64,000 nt of DNA from Lacihabitans sp. CCS-44 (GTDB lineage Bacteria; Bacteroidota; Bacteroidia; Cytophagales; Spirosomataceae), in contig NZ_RJUE01000002.1 in the NCBI RefSeq assembly GCF_024343735.1, forward strand, positions 186,001 to 250,000, written 5' to 3'. Under the pieces are notes generated by a model. It was given only the letters and a program-made list of their open reading frames with translations. It searched no databases and was not told the origin of the DNA. This document shows, piece by piece, positions 1 to 7,243 of the stretch (position 1 is its first letter; each line of letters starts with the position of its first letter). Position numbers and translations under genes: made by a program.

Positions 1-520
1 CTTTCGAAATTACACGACCAGGATGTCGCATCAATAACTCCAAAAGATTAAACTCCTTGGCGGTGAGTAGTATTTCCTTGCCTGCACGTTTTACCTGTTT
101 GGTGTCTTGATTAAGCTCCAAATCGGCCACACGAAGCACGTTAGATGGGGCCGATATCGTTTTGTTTCTACGTGTCAAAGCCCTAATTCTAGCCATTAAC
201 TCACTAAATTCGAAAGGTTTACCCAAGTAATCATCTGCACCAGCGTCAAGCCCTGTGATAATATCAGCAGTGGTGCTGAGTGCTGTCAGAAGCAAAATGG
301 GTGTTTCAAAACCACTTTCACGCAATTTTCTACAGAGATTAAGTCCGTTTATCTCTGGAAGAATGATGTCGGTTATCAATAAATCATAGAGATTTCTCTG
401 GGCAAGTGTAAGGCCCATTAAGCCATCATAGGCTATATCTATCTCAATATTATGCTGTTCCAATCCCTGCTTTATGAGTTGCAGCGTTTTTGCTTCGTCT
501 TCTACCAGTAAAATTTTCAT
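1..520 (-). CDS. OmpR-family response regulator, C-terminus cut by window edge
   Basis: The frame is open from an ATG at 520 down to the left edge (173 codons seen). It begins MKILLVEDEAKTLQLIK. The receiver domain (about residues 1-120) has the acidic pair E7/D8, phosphoacceptor D51 in LLITDIILPE, and the K in GADDYLGKPF. After a short linker comes the start of a winged-helix domain (LTAKEFNLLELLMRHPGRVISK), typical of OmpR/PhoB regulators that bind DNA when phosphorylated. It lies 42 bp downstream of the DUF2490 gene on the same strand. A cognate kinase gene would be expected beyond the left edge; this is inference. Confidence 0.93.
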   Translation of the reverse strand, partial: MKILLVEDEAKTLQLIKQGLEQHNIEIDIAYDGLMGLTLAQRNLYDLLITDIILPEINGLNLCRKLRESGFETPILLLTALSTTADIITGLDAGADDYLGKPFEFSELMARIRALTRRNKTISAPSNVLRVADLELNQDTKQVKRAGKEILLTAKEFNLLELLMRHPGRVISK

Positions 521-562
521 GCTTAGTATTTTTTGCTATTTCATCAAAAAACGATGATAAAT

Positions 563-1297
563 CTAATTTTTGGTGAAATTTATCTTCTTAAACAGAGTGA
601 AACGAATAATATCCCTTTGAAAATAGGTGTCGAACTGGCTCCGTTGCTGATACCACCTCAAATAGCCCAATTCGGCAGAGAGTTTTTTTGTAAAACTTTG
701 CTCATAAGCTATATAGATTCTATTTTGGTCAAAGAAATTAACATTTTTTCCAGAATTCACCATCAACTCATCCGATATTTTGAGGTTGGCGTTTTGTTTT
801 TTCCACAAAAAAAATTGGTATTGCAGCCTTAGACGGTAACGCATATTAAAATTATAACCATCAAGAAGTTGTGAGCCATTATTTTTTCTGATAAATCGCT
901 CATCTACCCTCACTCTGGTAGAAAAAACAATCCTTTTATTGATTCTTTGCACCGCATTCATTTCTTGAAAAGGGCGAATCTCTGACACAGTAAGTTTAAC
1001 AGCTGCGTCGGGAAACTGTGGATTTTGCCAAGAAAAAGTTTGACCAATCGCAAAATCAACACTTGGGTTTACCCTAAAATGTAAGTGATTGTGCTGAATG
1101 GTGTGGTGCTGCGTATTGCCTTCATAAAACCTGCGATTGTCTATCTCGTTAATTAAAAACAGTTTTTTGGTCAGATTCGACTGAACCATAACCCTCATCC
1201 AAAACAGATTTTGGTGGGTGACGTTTTCTTGAGCTTGGACAGTATTTTGTACTAATCCTAAAAAAGCTATTATTAATAAATTTCTTTTTTTGATAAT
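563..1297 (-). CDS. DUF2490-family exported protein, non-ATG start likely
   Basis: The first in-frame ATG is at 1198, which would give 211 residues starting MRVMVQSNLTKKLFL. Reading upstream in the same frame shows a convincing signal peptide, KKRNLLIIAFLGLVQNTVQA followed by QENVTHQN, before a stop at 1298-1300. The only plausible start codons in that stretch are ATT/ATC at 1292-1297. The mature part is rich in alternating beta strands and aromatic residues (YRLRLQYQFFLW, IYIAYEQSF, ELGYLRWYQQRS) and ends in a probable outer-membrane strand (DIIRFTLFKKINF). This fits DUF2490, a small outer-membrane beta-barrel-like family of unknown function. The family call is from memory of this pattern. 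A one-base frameshift in the T7 run at 1285-1291 is the alternative explanation. Confidence 0.7.
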   Translation of the reverse strand: MIKKRNLLIIAFLGLVQNTVQAQENVTHQNLFWMRVMVQSNLTKKLFLINEIDNRRFYEGNTQHHTIQHNHLHFRVNPSVDFAIGQTFSWQNPQFPDAAVKLTVSEIRPFQEMNAVQRINKRIVFSTRVRVDERFIRKNNGSQLLDGYNFNMRYRLRLQYQFFLWKKQNANLKISDELMVNSGKNVNFFDQNRIYIAYEQSFTKKLSAELGYLRWYQQRSQFDTYFQRDIIRFTLFKKINFTKN

Positions 1298-1334
1298 TTA
1301 GCGGTTTTTGATGGCAGAAAATGCATTTAGAATA

Positions 1335-1342
1335 CAAATTTA
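1335..1342 (-). promoter_or_regulatory. Bacteroidota -7 box (TAAATTTG) for the DUF2490 gene
   Basis: TAAATTTG matches TAnnTTTG on the minus strand. It would place transcription start near 1328, about 30 nt upstream of the ATT/ATC start at 1292-1297. An ATG at 1337 in another frame falls inside the box, so it is unlikely to be used. No clear -33 element is visible. Confidence 0.4.
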
Positions 1343-1476
1343 AGACATTTGTAAAACTAAAAAAACTTTAAATATCCGTTAAATAAAACTCTTGATTTAC
1401 AAACACTTTTTAGCCTCAAAAAATGTTATATTTATATGATTTTGTTGGAAGTAAACTTAGCCCAACACTTAATTTC

Positions 1477-2415
1477 ATGAAAAAAATTATCGTTTTTTTG
1501 CTTGCCGCAAGTTTGTCTGTTACAGCCCAAGAAACACAAGAAAAGAAAAAAGAAGAAGATCCTCTAAAGAAAGCGGAGGCTGCTTTTGATAAAGCCTTTG
1601 ACGGGCTTTTTAAAACCAAGAAAAAAGAAGAAACTACCACTAAAACGGATAGCCCCAAAGAGAAGCCATCCACAAAAGAAACTAAAGATGAAAAGCCCGG
1701 AGGAGGTTTTGGTGGATTCAGCTTCGGAGGCAAGCCCAAAGCAAATTATAATTTTGAATCTTCAATGACCATGAAAATGACCATGAAGGGCACAAAAGAG
1801 AAAGAAAACACTACCATGCGAAACAAATATATGTTTGCCAAGGATGGTAAGGCGATGGGTGTAAAATTCTTGGGTTCGGACAATCCCGATATGCAAAAAG
1901 CTTCTGGTAGTATGGATGCTCTTGTGATGGATTTTGAACAAAACAAGATGTTTACTTTTATGACCAACGACGGTAAAAAAACATTGATGGCCATGGGTTT
2001 TAAAAACGACCCCACTCAGCAAGCTATTGAGAAAGAACCAGCAAAGGTGAAGATCACAAAAAGTAACGAAACGAAAACCATAGTCGGCTATAAATGTGAT
2101 GGTTACTGGATAGAGAACGATGAGAAGAAAGACAAAATAATGATGTGGGTAAGCCAAAACAGAGTAGGTGAAATGGCAAAAATGACGCAGAAAATGGCCA
2201 TGGGAAGTTCTCCTTATGGCTCTAAAGGTGCCACTAAAAACTACATGGCGTATTATTCACATCCAGAGTTTGCAAAGCTATTTGAACAGGGTAAGGTGGT
2301 ATTGGGCTATACTTCAAAAACAGAAAAAGGCGAGCAAGTGGATATGGAAGTGGAGGAGATAAAACCAAATGACAAAATTGTTTTTGATACCGCTGGATAC
2401 AAGACCATGTTCTAA
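1477..2415 (+). CDS. Exported DUF4412-like protein
   Basis: A 312-residue protein starting at MKKIIVFLLAASLSVTAQ, a clean signal peptide; this start is preferred to the in-frame ATG at 1423, which would bury it. Residues about 20-85 are low-complexity and charged (KKKEEDPLKKAEAAFDKAF, KEETTTKTDS). A Gly/Phe-rich patch follows (GGGFGGFSFGGK), then a conserved-looking domain with YNFESSMTMKMTMKG, methionine-rich stretches, and IVGYKCDGYWIEND. This matches DUF4412-type periplasmic or surface proteins of Bacteroidota, whose function is unknown. It stands alone and is followed by a strong terminator at 2437-2466. Confidence 0.8.
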   Translation: MKKIIVFLLAASLSVTAQETQEKKKEEDPLKKAEAAFDKAFDGLFKTKKKEETTTKTDSPKEKPSTKETKDEKPGGGFGGFSFGGKPKANYNFESSMTMKMTMKGTKEKENTTMRNKYMFAKDGKAMGVKFLGSDNPDMQKASGSMDALVMDFEQNKMFTFMTNDGKKTLMAMGFKNDPTQQAIEKEPAKVKITKSNETKTIVGYKCDGYWIENDEKKDKIMMWVSQNRVGEMAKMTQKMAMGSSPYGSKGATKNYMAYYSHPEFAKLFEQGKVVLGYTSKTEKGEQVDMEVEEIKPNDKIVFDTAGYKTMF

Positions 2416-2436
2416 TTTAAACGATACCTAAAACTT

Positions 2437-2466
2437 AAAGAGAGCACAAAAGGCTCTCTTTTTGTA
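2437..2466 (+). terminator. Rho-independent terminator after the DUF4412-like gene
   Basis: A perfect 9-bp stem, AAAGAGAGC (2437-2445) paired with GCTCTCTTT (2453-2461), has a 7-nt loop and a T tract, 22 bp after the stop codon. Confidence 0.85.
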
Positions 2467-2642
2467 TTTAGATACTTTTTGAATCAATTACCTAGGCATT
2501 ATACAACTCAATTTAAATGCAACATTAGTAATTTAGGTAGACATGTGACGACTTTGAATAATTCACCTTATGCCGACAATTATACCTAATTGGTTCATAA
2601 TCTAGTGTCACACTAAGTGGGATAAAAGATTTATCAAAACAT

Positions 2643-2674
2643 ATCCGTGTCAAATTCATCAAATCCGTGTTCAA
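2643..2674. repeat. ATCCGTGT direct repeat in intergenic DNA
   Basis: ATCCGTGT occurs twice about 20 bp apart. The same word, or its complement ACACGGAT, recurs at 40386-40426 and 55347-55448. Apart from this repeat and the terminator, the 2416-2757 gap is AT-rich and no gene was seen in it. Confidence 0.4.
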
Positions 2675-2757
2675 TCAAGACATCATATTTTTTTGCAAAA
2701 AAACAAATATTGCTTACCTTTAGAAACCAAATATTTCAACCCAAACATCAACCTTCT

Positions 2758-3750
2758 ATGAAAAAAACACTTTTCATTATACTGTTATTTTCTCAAAATA
2801 TTTTTGCACAAGAGCCTACTTATGCCGAAAAGTTGGGTTATACAAAAGGCTCAAAAGTGCTCATATTACATATTGACGATGTCGGAATGTCGTATGATTC
2901 TAACCTCGGAGCCATAAAAGCAATGGAGGAAGGTGTGGCTAATTCATTGAGTATGATGATGCCCTGTCCATGGATTCCAGATTTTTTCAAATATCTTGAA
3001 ACCCATCCACAAACTGACGCAGGATTGCATTTGACACTTACATCAGAATGGAAAGGCTACCGTTGGGGGCCATTGATGGGAAAGCCGGCTGTTCCAGGTT
3101 TGGTGGACAAGCAAGGAGCCTTGTGGCCAAGTGTAAGAGCTACGGCAACGAACGCCACACCTGACGAAATAGAAAAGGAAATTAGAGCTCAAATAGATCG
3201 CTCCCGTACCATGGGTTGGGAACCTACGCACCTAGACACGCACATGGGGACGGTCTTTGCAAGAAAAGATTTCCTTGAAAGATACCTTAAAGTGGCTATG
3301 GAAGAAAAGATACCTGTGATGTTTCCTGGTGGGCACAATTCTATGATTTTTCAGACTGAAAAAGAAGCTGGACTAACCATAGAAATGACGACGGCTGTTG
3401 GCAAACAATTGTGGGCGGCTGGTCTGCCCGTAATTGATGATTTGCACAATGTATCTTACGGTTGGGGTTGTCCAGAGGGCAAAAAAGACTGCTCGGATTC
3501 AGAACTTTTAGCCTCAAAAACCAAAAAATATATAGAAACCATAGAAAGCCTAAAACCAGGTTTAACCATGGTGATTATGCACTGTACTTGGCCTTCGGAG
3601 ATATTCAAGCACATTTCTGAATCTGGAATAGTACGAAAAGGCGACGCCATGACCATGATGGATCCAGTTTTTAAGAAATATTTGGAGGACAATAAAATCA
3701 TTTTGACTACTTGGCGAGAAGTGGGGAAGAGACGGAAGGAACTAAAATAA
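2758..3750 (+). CDS. ChbG/YdjC-type carbohydrate deacetylase, exported
   Basis: 330 residues starting MKKTLFIILLFSQNIFAQ, a signal peptide; the upstream in-frame start at 2647 would precede it by 37 unlikely residues. YdjC/ChbG proteins are metal-dependent deacetylases that remove N-acetyl groups from oligosaccharides such as chitobiose. The metal-site motif is visible as LILHIDDVGMS near the mature N-terminus, followed by LHLTLTSEW (His ligand region), THLDTHMG and HCTWPSE. Length and motif order fit the family. Secretion suggests a periplasmic or extracellular substrate, which is not identified. It is monocistronic, and the palindrome at 3751 begins right after its stop codon. Confidence 0.85.
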   Translation: MKKTLFIILLFSQNIFAQEPTYAEKLGYTKGSKVLILHIDDVGMSYDSNLGAIKAMEEGVANSLSMMMPCPWIPDFFKYLETHPQTDAGLHLTLTSEWKGYRWGPLMGKPAVPGLVDKQGALWPSVRATATNATPDEIEKEIRAQIDRSRTMGWEPTHLDTHMGTVFARKDFLERYLKVAMEEKIPVMFPGGHNSMIFQTEKEAGLTIEMTTAVGKQLWAAGLPVIDDLHNVSYGWGCPEGKKDCSDSELLASKTKKYIETIESLKPGLTMVIMHCTWPSEIFKHISESGIVRKGDAMTMMDPVFKKYLEDNKIILTTWREVGKRRKELK

Positions 3751-3860
3751 CAGCGATTTTTCAAATCGCTGAAATCATATTCAATTATTGGATATAAAAA
3801 AGGAAAAGTGAGATGTAGAAAATAGAGTTTATCTATCTCTAAGCAATTTGAAAAATTGCT
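3751..3860. repeat. Small hairpin repeats, GCGATTT-loop-AAATCGC family (copies 1-2)
   Basis: Copy 1 (3751-3771) has a 9-bp stem CAGCGATTT/AAATCGCTG with loop TTC, immediately after a stop codon. Copy 2 (3842-3860) is AGCAATTT/AAATTGCT with loop GAA. Four more copies follow at 4024, 5089, 5141 and 5241. The shared core is CGATTTGAAAAATCG. Copy 1 might also aid termination of the deacetylase gene. Confidence 0.8.
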
Positions 3861-3868
3861 GCCAATAT

Positions 3869-3954
3869 GACCCGGAAAGGGTCAAACATGTATAGCCCCG
3901 AATGAAATTTGGGGTGAAGAAAATTGTAGTTAGAGAAACGACCCTGAAAGGGTC
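3869..3954. repeat. Two GACCC-N5-GGGTC hairpins with a CCCC/GGGG hairpin between
   Basis: GACCCGGAAAGGGTC (3869-3883) and GACCCTGAAAGGGTC (3940-3954) are 15-bp palindromes with 5-nt loops. Between them, at about 3896-3914, CCCCGAAT pairs with ATTTGGGG. The GACC...GGTC frame is the same as in the elements around the transposase at 57242-57706. Confidence 0.75.
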
Positions 3955-4023
3955 GAACAATATTGATAACATTTTAGGCCATCTTTGAAAGTTCTGATAG
4001 ATAGAATTTCAAGCTTGTTAGGT

Positions 4024-4041
4024 GCGATTTAGGAAAATCGC
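4024..4041. repeat. Hairpin repeat, GCGATTT/AAATCGC (copy 3)
   Basis: GCGATTT (4024-4030) pairs with AAATCGC (4035-4041) around a 4-nt loop, just past the stop codon of the minus-strand phospholipase-like gene. Confidence 0.75.
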
Positions 4042-4046
4042 TGTAA

Positions 4047-5024
4047 CTAGTATTCCTTCTCCATGTACTGATAAGGCAACTGGCCACTTTGCCAAATTTT
4101 GACGTCTTTTTTGTATTGTTTATTGGTTCTTTTCAACAATTCAGGTTGTTCCATGGCCAACAAATCAGGCTTGCCAGCATCTACCCATGCGGTGTACCAA
4201 AAATTACTCACTTGCTGAATAGATTTCCTCATTTGTTTTTCTACCATACCATTGAGCGACTTGTGCAATAACTCGGAGTATTCTTTGGTAAATACCCACT
4301 GACCGAATTTATTCTTTACTACTTTTCCGTCTTTATCTTTTTCGTAAAGTTGTTCTGCCGGGAATTCGCTTCTAAGTTTTCGGTCAATAGCCAAAAGTGT
4401 ATCCACTAGACTGTGCGTGTCTCTGATGATATTCCAAATTTCAGCATCGACGTTTGTAATATAAGTGGCTGGTGCTACTTTTAAGTTATAACTTTTGGCG
4501 TAGCGTTCTACCAAAAGAGCCTCCCAATGAGAATGAATACCTCTTTGATTGGTCAGTTGGCCGTCGTGGTTAGACGAAGTATGAAGAGGCATGTGTGCAT
4601 CAGCAATGTAATGACCCAGTTCTGCGGCTGAAAACAAGGTCTCGGTGCGGCGACCAGTTTTCATAGAATTCACAAGGCTTTTGTAGGTATCGCTCATAAA
4701 CCAAGGCAAATTACCCCATTTTTGGAGGTTTTTTTCGTCCCACTTACGGGTACGGATGCTGTCAAAAGGGATGTTGCCAAAGTCTTCAATATCTATAAAA
4801 TGTCTAGGATTCTCTGCTTTGTCTTTGAGGTGACTATATTTTCTAACGTCTGGAAGATTACCACCCTCTGAGATAAAATCTATATGACGGTAAAAAAACT
4901 GGGCTACTGGCTGCGGAAGTGAAAATATGGCCGACTGGTTGATGGCGTAATGCCCCCACATACCCCACGAACTTAGAAATATTAGAAAAATAGTTGCTAC
5001 AGAAACTAAGCCTATTCGCTTCAT
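4047..5024 (-). CDS. Zinc-dependent phospholipase C / S1-P1 nuclease-fold protein
   Basis: 325 residues with an N-terminal hydrophobic segment (GLVSVATIFLIFLSS) acting as a signal peptide. The mature chain opens with WGMWGHYAIN, the N-terminal Trp plus His pattern used for zinc binding in this fold. Further likely ligands are RHFIDIEDF, LGHYIADAHMPLHTSSNHDG and GIHSHWE. The family cleaves phosphoester bonds in phospholipids or nucleic acids using three zinc ions; which substrate applies here cannot be read from the sequence. The gene stands alone, with hairpin repeats on both sides and a -7 box (TATTTTTG) at 5056-5063. Confidence 0.8.
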   Translation of the reverse strand: MKRIGLVSVATIFLIFLSSWGMWGHYAINQSAIFSLPQPVAQFFYRHIDFISEGGNLPDVRKYSHLKDKAENPRHFIDIEDFGNIPFDSIRTRKWDEKNLQKWGNLPWFMSDTYKSLVNSMKTGRRTETLFSAAELGHYIADAHMPLHTSSNHDGQLTNQRGIHSHWEALLVERYAKSYNLKVAPATYITNVDAEIWNIIRDTHSLVDTLLAIDRKLRSEFPAEQLYEKDKDGKVVKNKFGQWVFTKEYSELLHKSLNGMVEKQMRKSIQQVSNFWYTAWVDAGKPDLLAMEQPELLKRTNKQYKKDVKIWQSGQLPYQYMEKEY

Positions 5025-5055
5025 AGAATGTTGATTTTTAGTTTTTATTGATTGC

Positions 5056-5063
5056 CAAAAATA
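5056..5063 (-). promoter_or_regulatory. -7 box (TATTTTTG) for the phospholipase/nuclease-fold gene
   Basis: A TAnnTTTG match on the minus strand, 31 bp upstream of the ATG at 5024, implies a leader of roughly 25 nt. Confidence 0.45.
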
Positions 5064-5088
5064 CGAAAAATATGATACGGCTTACGTA

Positions 5089-5255
5089 TTTCGATTTTTC
5101 AAATCGAAAAAAGTACTTAAAATGAAATTGAAAAGCAAAGGTCAAGTGATTTGAAAAATCGCTTGACTGAATTTGATTTTGTATATTGATTCGAAAAATA
5201 GAAAGTAATGGAAACGAAAATCAGTGAAATTGATTTAGAACGATTTGAAAAATCG
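5089..5255. repeat. Three hairpin repeats of the CGATTT-GAA-AAATCG family (copies 4-6)
   Basis: 5089-5109: TTTCGATTT/AAATCGAAA, loop TTC. 5141-5167: GTCAAGTGATTT/AAATCGCTTGAC, a 12-bp stem with one G-T wobble, loop GAA. 5241-5255: CGATTT/AAATCG, loop GAA. Stems vary in compensating ways while the core and 3-nt loop are kept, as expected for REP-like elements. The 5025-5335 gap holds only these and the promoters. Confidence 0.8.
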
Positions 5256-5273
5256 CTTTACTTGTTATCTTTG
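5244..5273 (+). promoter_or_regulatory. Promoter TTTG-N18-TATCTTTG for the 5336-9303 operon
   Basis: TTTG at 5244-5247 and TATCTTTG at 5266-5273 match the Bacteroidota TTTG/TAnnTTTG consensus with an 18-bp spacer. Transcription start would be near 5280. The -33 TTTG lies inside hairpin copy 6. Confidence 0.6.
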
Positions 5274-5335
5274 TTTCGAAGCAGTGTTGGGCTGTGGTTC
5301 GCTCTGATTTGTTATCAATTTAAACGGTTTACAGT

Positions 5336-5893
5336 ATGAAAAAATTAATGGCTTTTTGTTGTTTTACACTGTCAGTGAATGTTTTTGCACAAGTTTTGCC
5401 TGCCGATCAACAAATAAAAGAAGCTATTATGGCTTTGCCAGAGGCGGATAGACAGAATGCTAAAATTTGGGGTTATAATGCCGATGGCGAAATGGTGGTG
5501 TTGCAAAAAGGGGGTAGTGGATATATTTGTTTGGCGGATGATCCCAACAAAAAGGGTTTCAGTGTGTCGTGTTATCACCAAGATTTGGAGCCGTTTATGT
5601 CTCGCGGTCGAGAATTGCAAAGGGAGAATAAATCGTTTAAGGAGGTTTTTGATATTAGAGAGGCCGAGGCCAAAAAGGGAAAGTTGAAGATGCCGAAGAA
5701 TCCTTCGACGTTGCATATATTGAGCGGAGAGAGCGTAGAAAAGGCCAATTATCGCTATGTGGTGTATATTCCTTGGGCAACGGCGGCATCTACAGGTTTG
5801 CCACTAAAGGAAGTGGTGCCGGGTGCTCCATGGATTATGGATTCGGGAACACACAGGGCCCATATCATGATTTCGCCACCAGCTAAGAAATAA
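5336..5893 (+). CDS. Exported protein of unknown function, operon leader
   Basis: 185 residues starting with a signal peptide, MKKLMAFCCFTLSVNVFAQ. I do not recognise a family. The mature part contains AKIWGYNADGEMVVLQKGGSG, two cysteines (YICLADDP, FSVSCYHQ) that could form a disulphide, a helical charged segment (RELQRENKSFKEVFDIREAEAKKGK), then YRYVVYIPWATAASTGLP and a closing HRAHIMISPP. The pattern suggests a small periplasmic globular domain. It is the first gene of a tight run; the next start is only 3 bp past its stop, so it is likely co-transcribed with the MazG-like gene. Confidence 0.8.
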   Translation: MKKLMAFCCFTLSVNVFAQVLPADQQIKEAIMALPEADRQNAKIWGYNADGEMVVLQKGGSGYICLADDPNKKGFSVSCYHQDLEPFMSRGRELQRENKSFKEVFDIREAEAKKGKLKMPKNPSTLHILSGESVEKANYRYVVYIPWATAASTGLPLKEVVPGAPWIMDSGTHRAHIMISPPAKK

Positions 5894-5896
5894 ACG

Positions 5897-6223
5897 ATGG
5901 AGATAAAAGACGCACAAAGTATTGTAGATGAATGGATTAAAACCATCGGTGTAAGATATTTCAACGAACTCACGAATACTGCTATCTTAATGGAAGAGGT
6001 GGGTGAAGTGGCCAGAATAATGGCACGGCGATATGGGGAGCAATCAGAAAAAGAGTCAGACAAAAACAAAGATTTGGGCGAAGAAATGGCCGACGTGTTG
6101 TTTGTGCTGATATGTTTGGCGAACCAGACAGGTATAGATTTGAGCGAGGCATTTGTGAAGAATTTGGAAAAAAAGACGGAACGGGATTTTGATAGACACA
6201 AGAATAATCCAAAGCTGGGGTGA
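5897..6223 (+). CDS. MazG-like nucleotide pyrophosphohydrolase
   Basis: 108 residues forming one all-alpha NTP pyrophosphatase domain. The metal-binding acidic pattern is visible: EEVGEVAR (ExxE) and DLGEEMADVLF (ExxD). MazG-type enzymes hydrolyse (d)NTPs to monophosphate and pyrophosphate and serve in nucleotide-pool cleaning. The short single-domain length puts it with the stand-alone MazG-like/dUTPase-related proteins rather than full-length MazG. It is second in the operon. Confidence 0.88.
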   Translation: MEIKDAQSIVDEWIKTIGVRYFNELTNTAILMEEVGEVARIMARRYGEQSEKESDKNKDLGEEMADVLFVLICLANQTGIDLSEAFVKNLEKKTERDFDRHKNNPKLG

Positions 6224-6241
6224 GTGATTTAAGCATATTCT

Positions 6242-7240
6242 ATGGAATTAAAGAAGGACTTAGTAAATGAAATAAAATCAATTATTGCCAGTTCTCAGGA
6301 ACGAGCGATAAGATCTGTGGATTTTGAGCGAGTGTTGATGTACTGGCAAATTGGGAGAGTGATTTTCGAGGAGGAACAATTAGGAATGGAAAGAGCTGCT
6401 TATGGGACTTTTTTGATAAAATCGTTGTCTGATGAACTTCAACCGGTTTTTGGTTCTGGATTTTCTGTTCGTCAATTAGAAATATGTAGGCAATTTTTTC
6501 GAGTTTTCCCAATTACGAACGCACTGCGTTCGCAATTCAGTTGGACGCATTATCGTAATTTTATCAGGATTGATAATGAGAATAAAAGAGCATTTTATTT
6601 GGCGGAATCTGAGAAAAATAACTGGACAGCTAGGCAATTGGAGCGACAAATAAATAGTCATTTGTTTGAGCGATTGCTACTGAGCAATGATGTAAAGTCG
6701 GTAATAGAAGTGGCAAGAAATGAAAAACGGCCGTCAGAGGTGACAGAAATCATAAAAGATCCGATGGTTTTGGAGTTTTTGGGATTGAGAAAGGAGACCG
6801 CTTATTATGAGAAAGATTTTGAACAAGCTATAATTACCAATTTACAAGATTTTTTGCTTGAACTAGGCAATGGGTTTTCGTTTGTAGCACGACAAAAACG
6901 GATTCATTTGGATGGAGATGACTTTTTTGTAGATTTGGTTTTTTACAATCGCCTGTTGCAATGTTTTGTAATCATTGAAATAAAAACACAGAAGCTCACA
7001 CATCAAGATATTGGACAATTGCAAATGTATGTAAACTATTTTGACAGAATAGAAAAGCAAGACTTTGAAAATAAGACGATTGGAATATTGCTTTGTGCTG
7101 ACAAAAACGATACCATGGTTAAAATTTCTTTACCAGAAAACAATACGAGTATTTTTGCAAGTAAATATCAAATGTATCTTCCAAGTGAAAAACAGTTGCT
7201 TGCCGAACTCACAAAAGAACTTAGAAAATTAGAAAAATAA
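6242..7240 (+). CDS. YhcG-like PDDEXK nuclease (DUF1016)
   Basis: 332 residues. The N-terminal helical domain includes VLMYWQIGRVIFEEEQ and the hallmark LRSQFSWTHYRNFIRI. The C-terminal domain carries a PD-(D/E)XK nuclease signature, FFVDLVFYNRLLQCFVIIEIK, followed by the expected glutamine in GQLQMYVNYFD. YhcG proteins often travel with restriction or mobile loci, and their target is generally unknown. Here the gene sits inside a housekeeping-looking operon, 18 bp after the MazG-like gene and 3 bp before a membrane protein gene. A palindrome at 6519-6536 lies within conserved codons and is probably coding only. Confidence 0.88.
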   Translation: MELKKDLVNEIKSIIASSQERAIRSVDFERVLMYWQIGRVIFEEEQLGMERAAYGTFLIKSLSDELQPVFGSGFSVRQLEICRQFFRVFPITNALRSQFSWTHYRNFIRIDNENKRAFYLAESEKNNWTARQLERQINSHLFERLLLSNDVKSVIEVARNEKRPSEVTEIIKDPMVLEFLGLRKETAYYEKDFEQAIITNLQDFLLELGNGFSFVARQKRIHLDGDDFFVDLVFYNRLLQCFVIIEIKTQKLTHQDIGQLQMYVNYFDRIEKQDFENKTIGILLCADKNDTMVKISLPENNTSIFASKYQMYLPSEKQLLAELTKELRKLEK

Positions 7241-7243
7241 GAA

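Noticed and set aside
1149-1337. 62-codon minus-strand frame with ATG at 1337
   Set aside because: It overlaps the DUF2490 signal-peptide frame, its ATG lies inside a -7 box, and its translation has no recognisable feature.
6519-6536. CGAACGCA/TGCGTTCG palindrome inside the YhcG-like gene, resembling a REP insertion
   Set aside because: It encodes the family-conserved LRSxxSWTHY block without added residues, so it is probably ordinary coding sequence.
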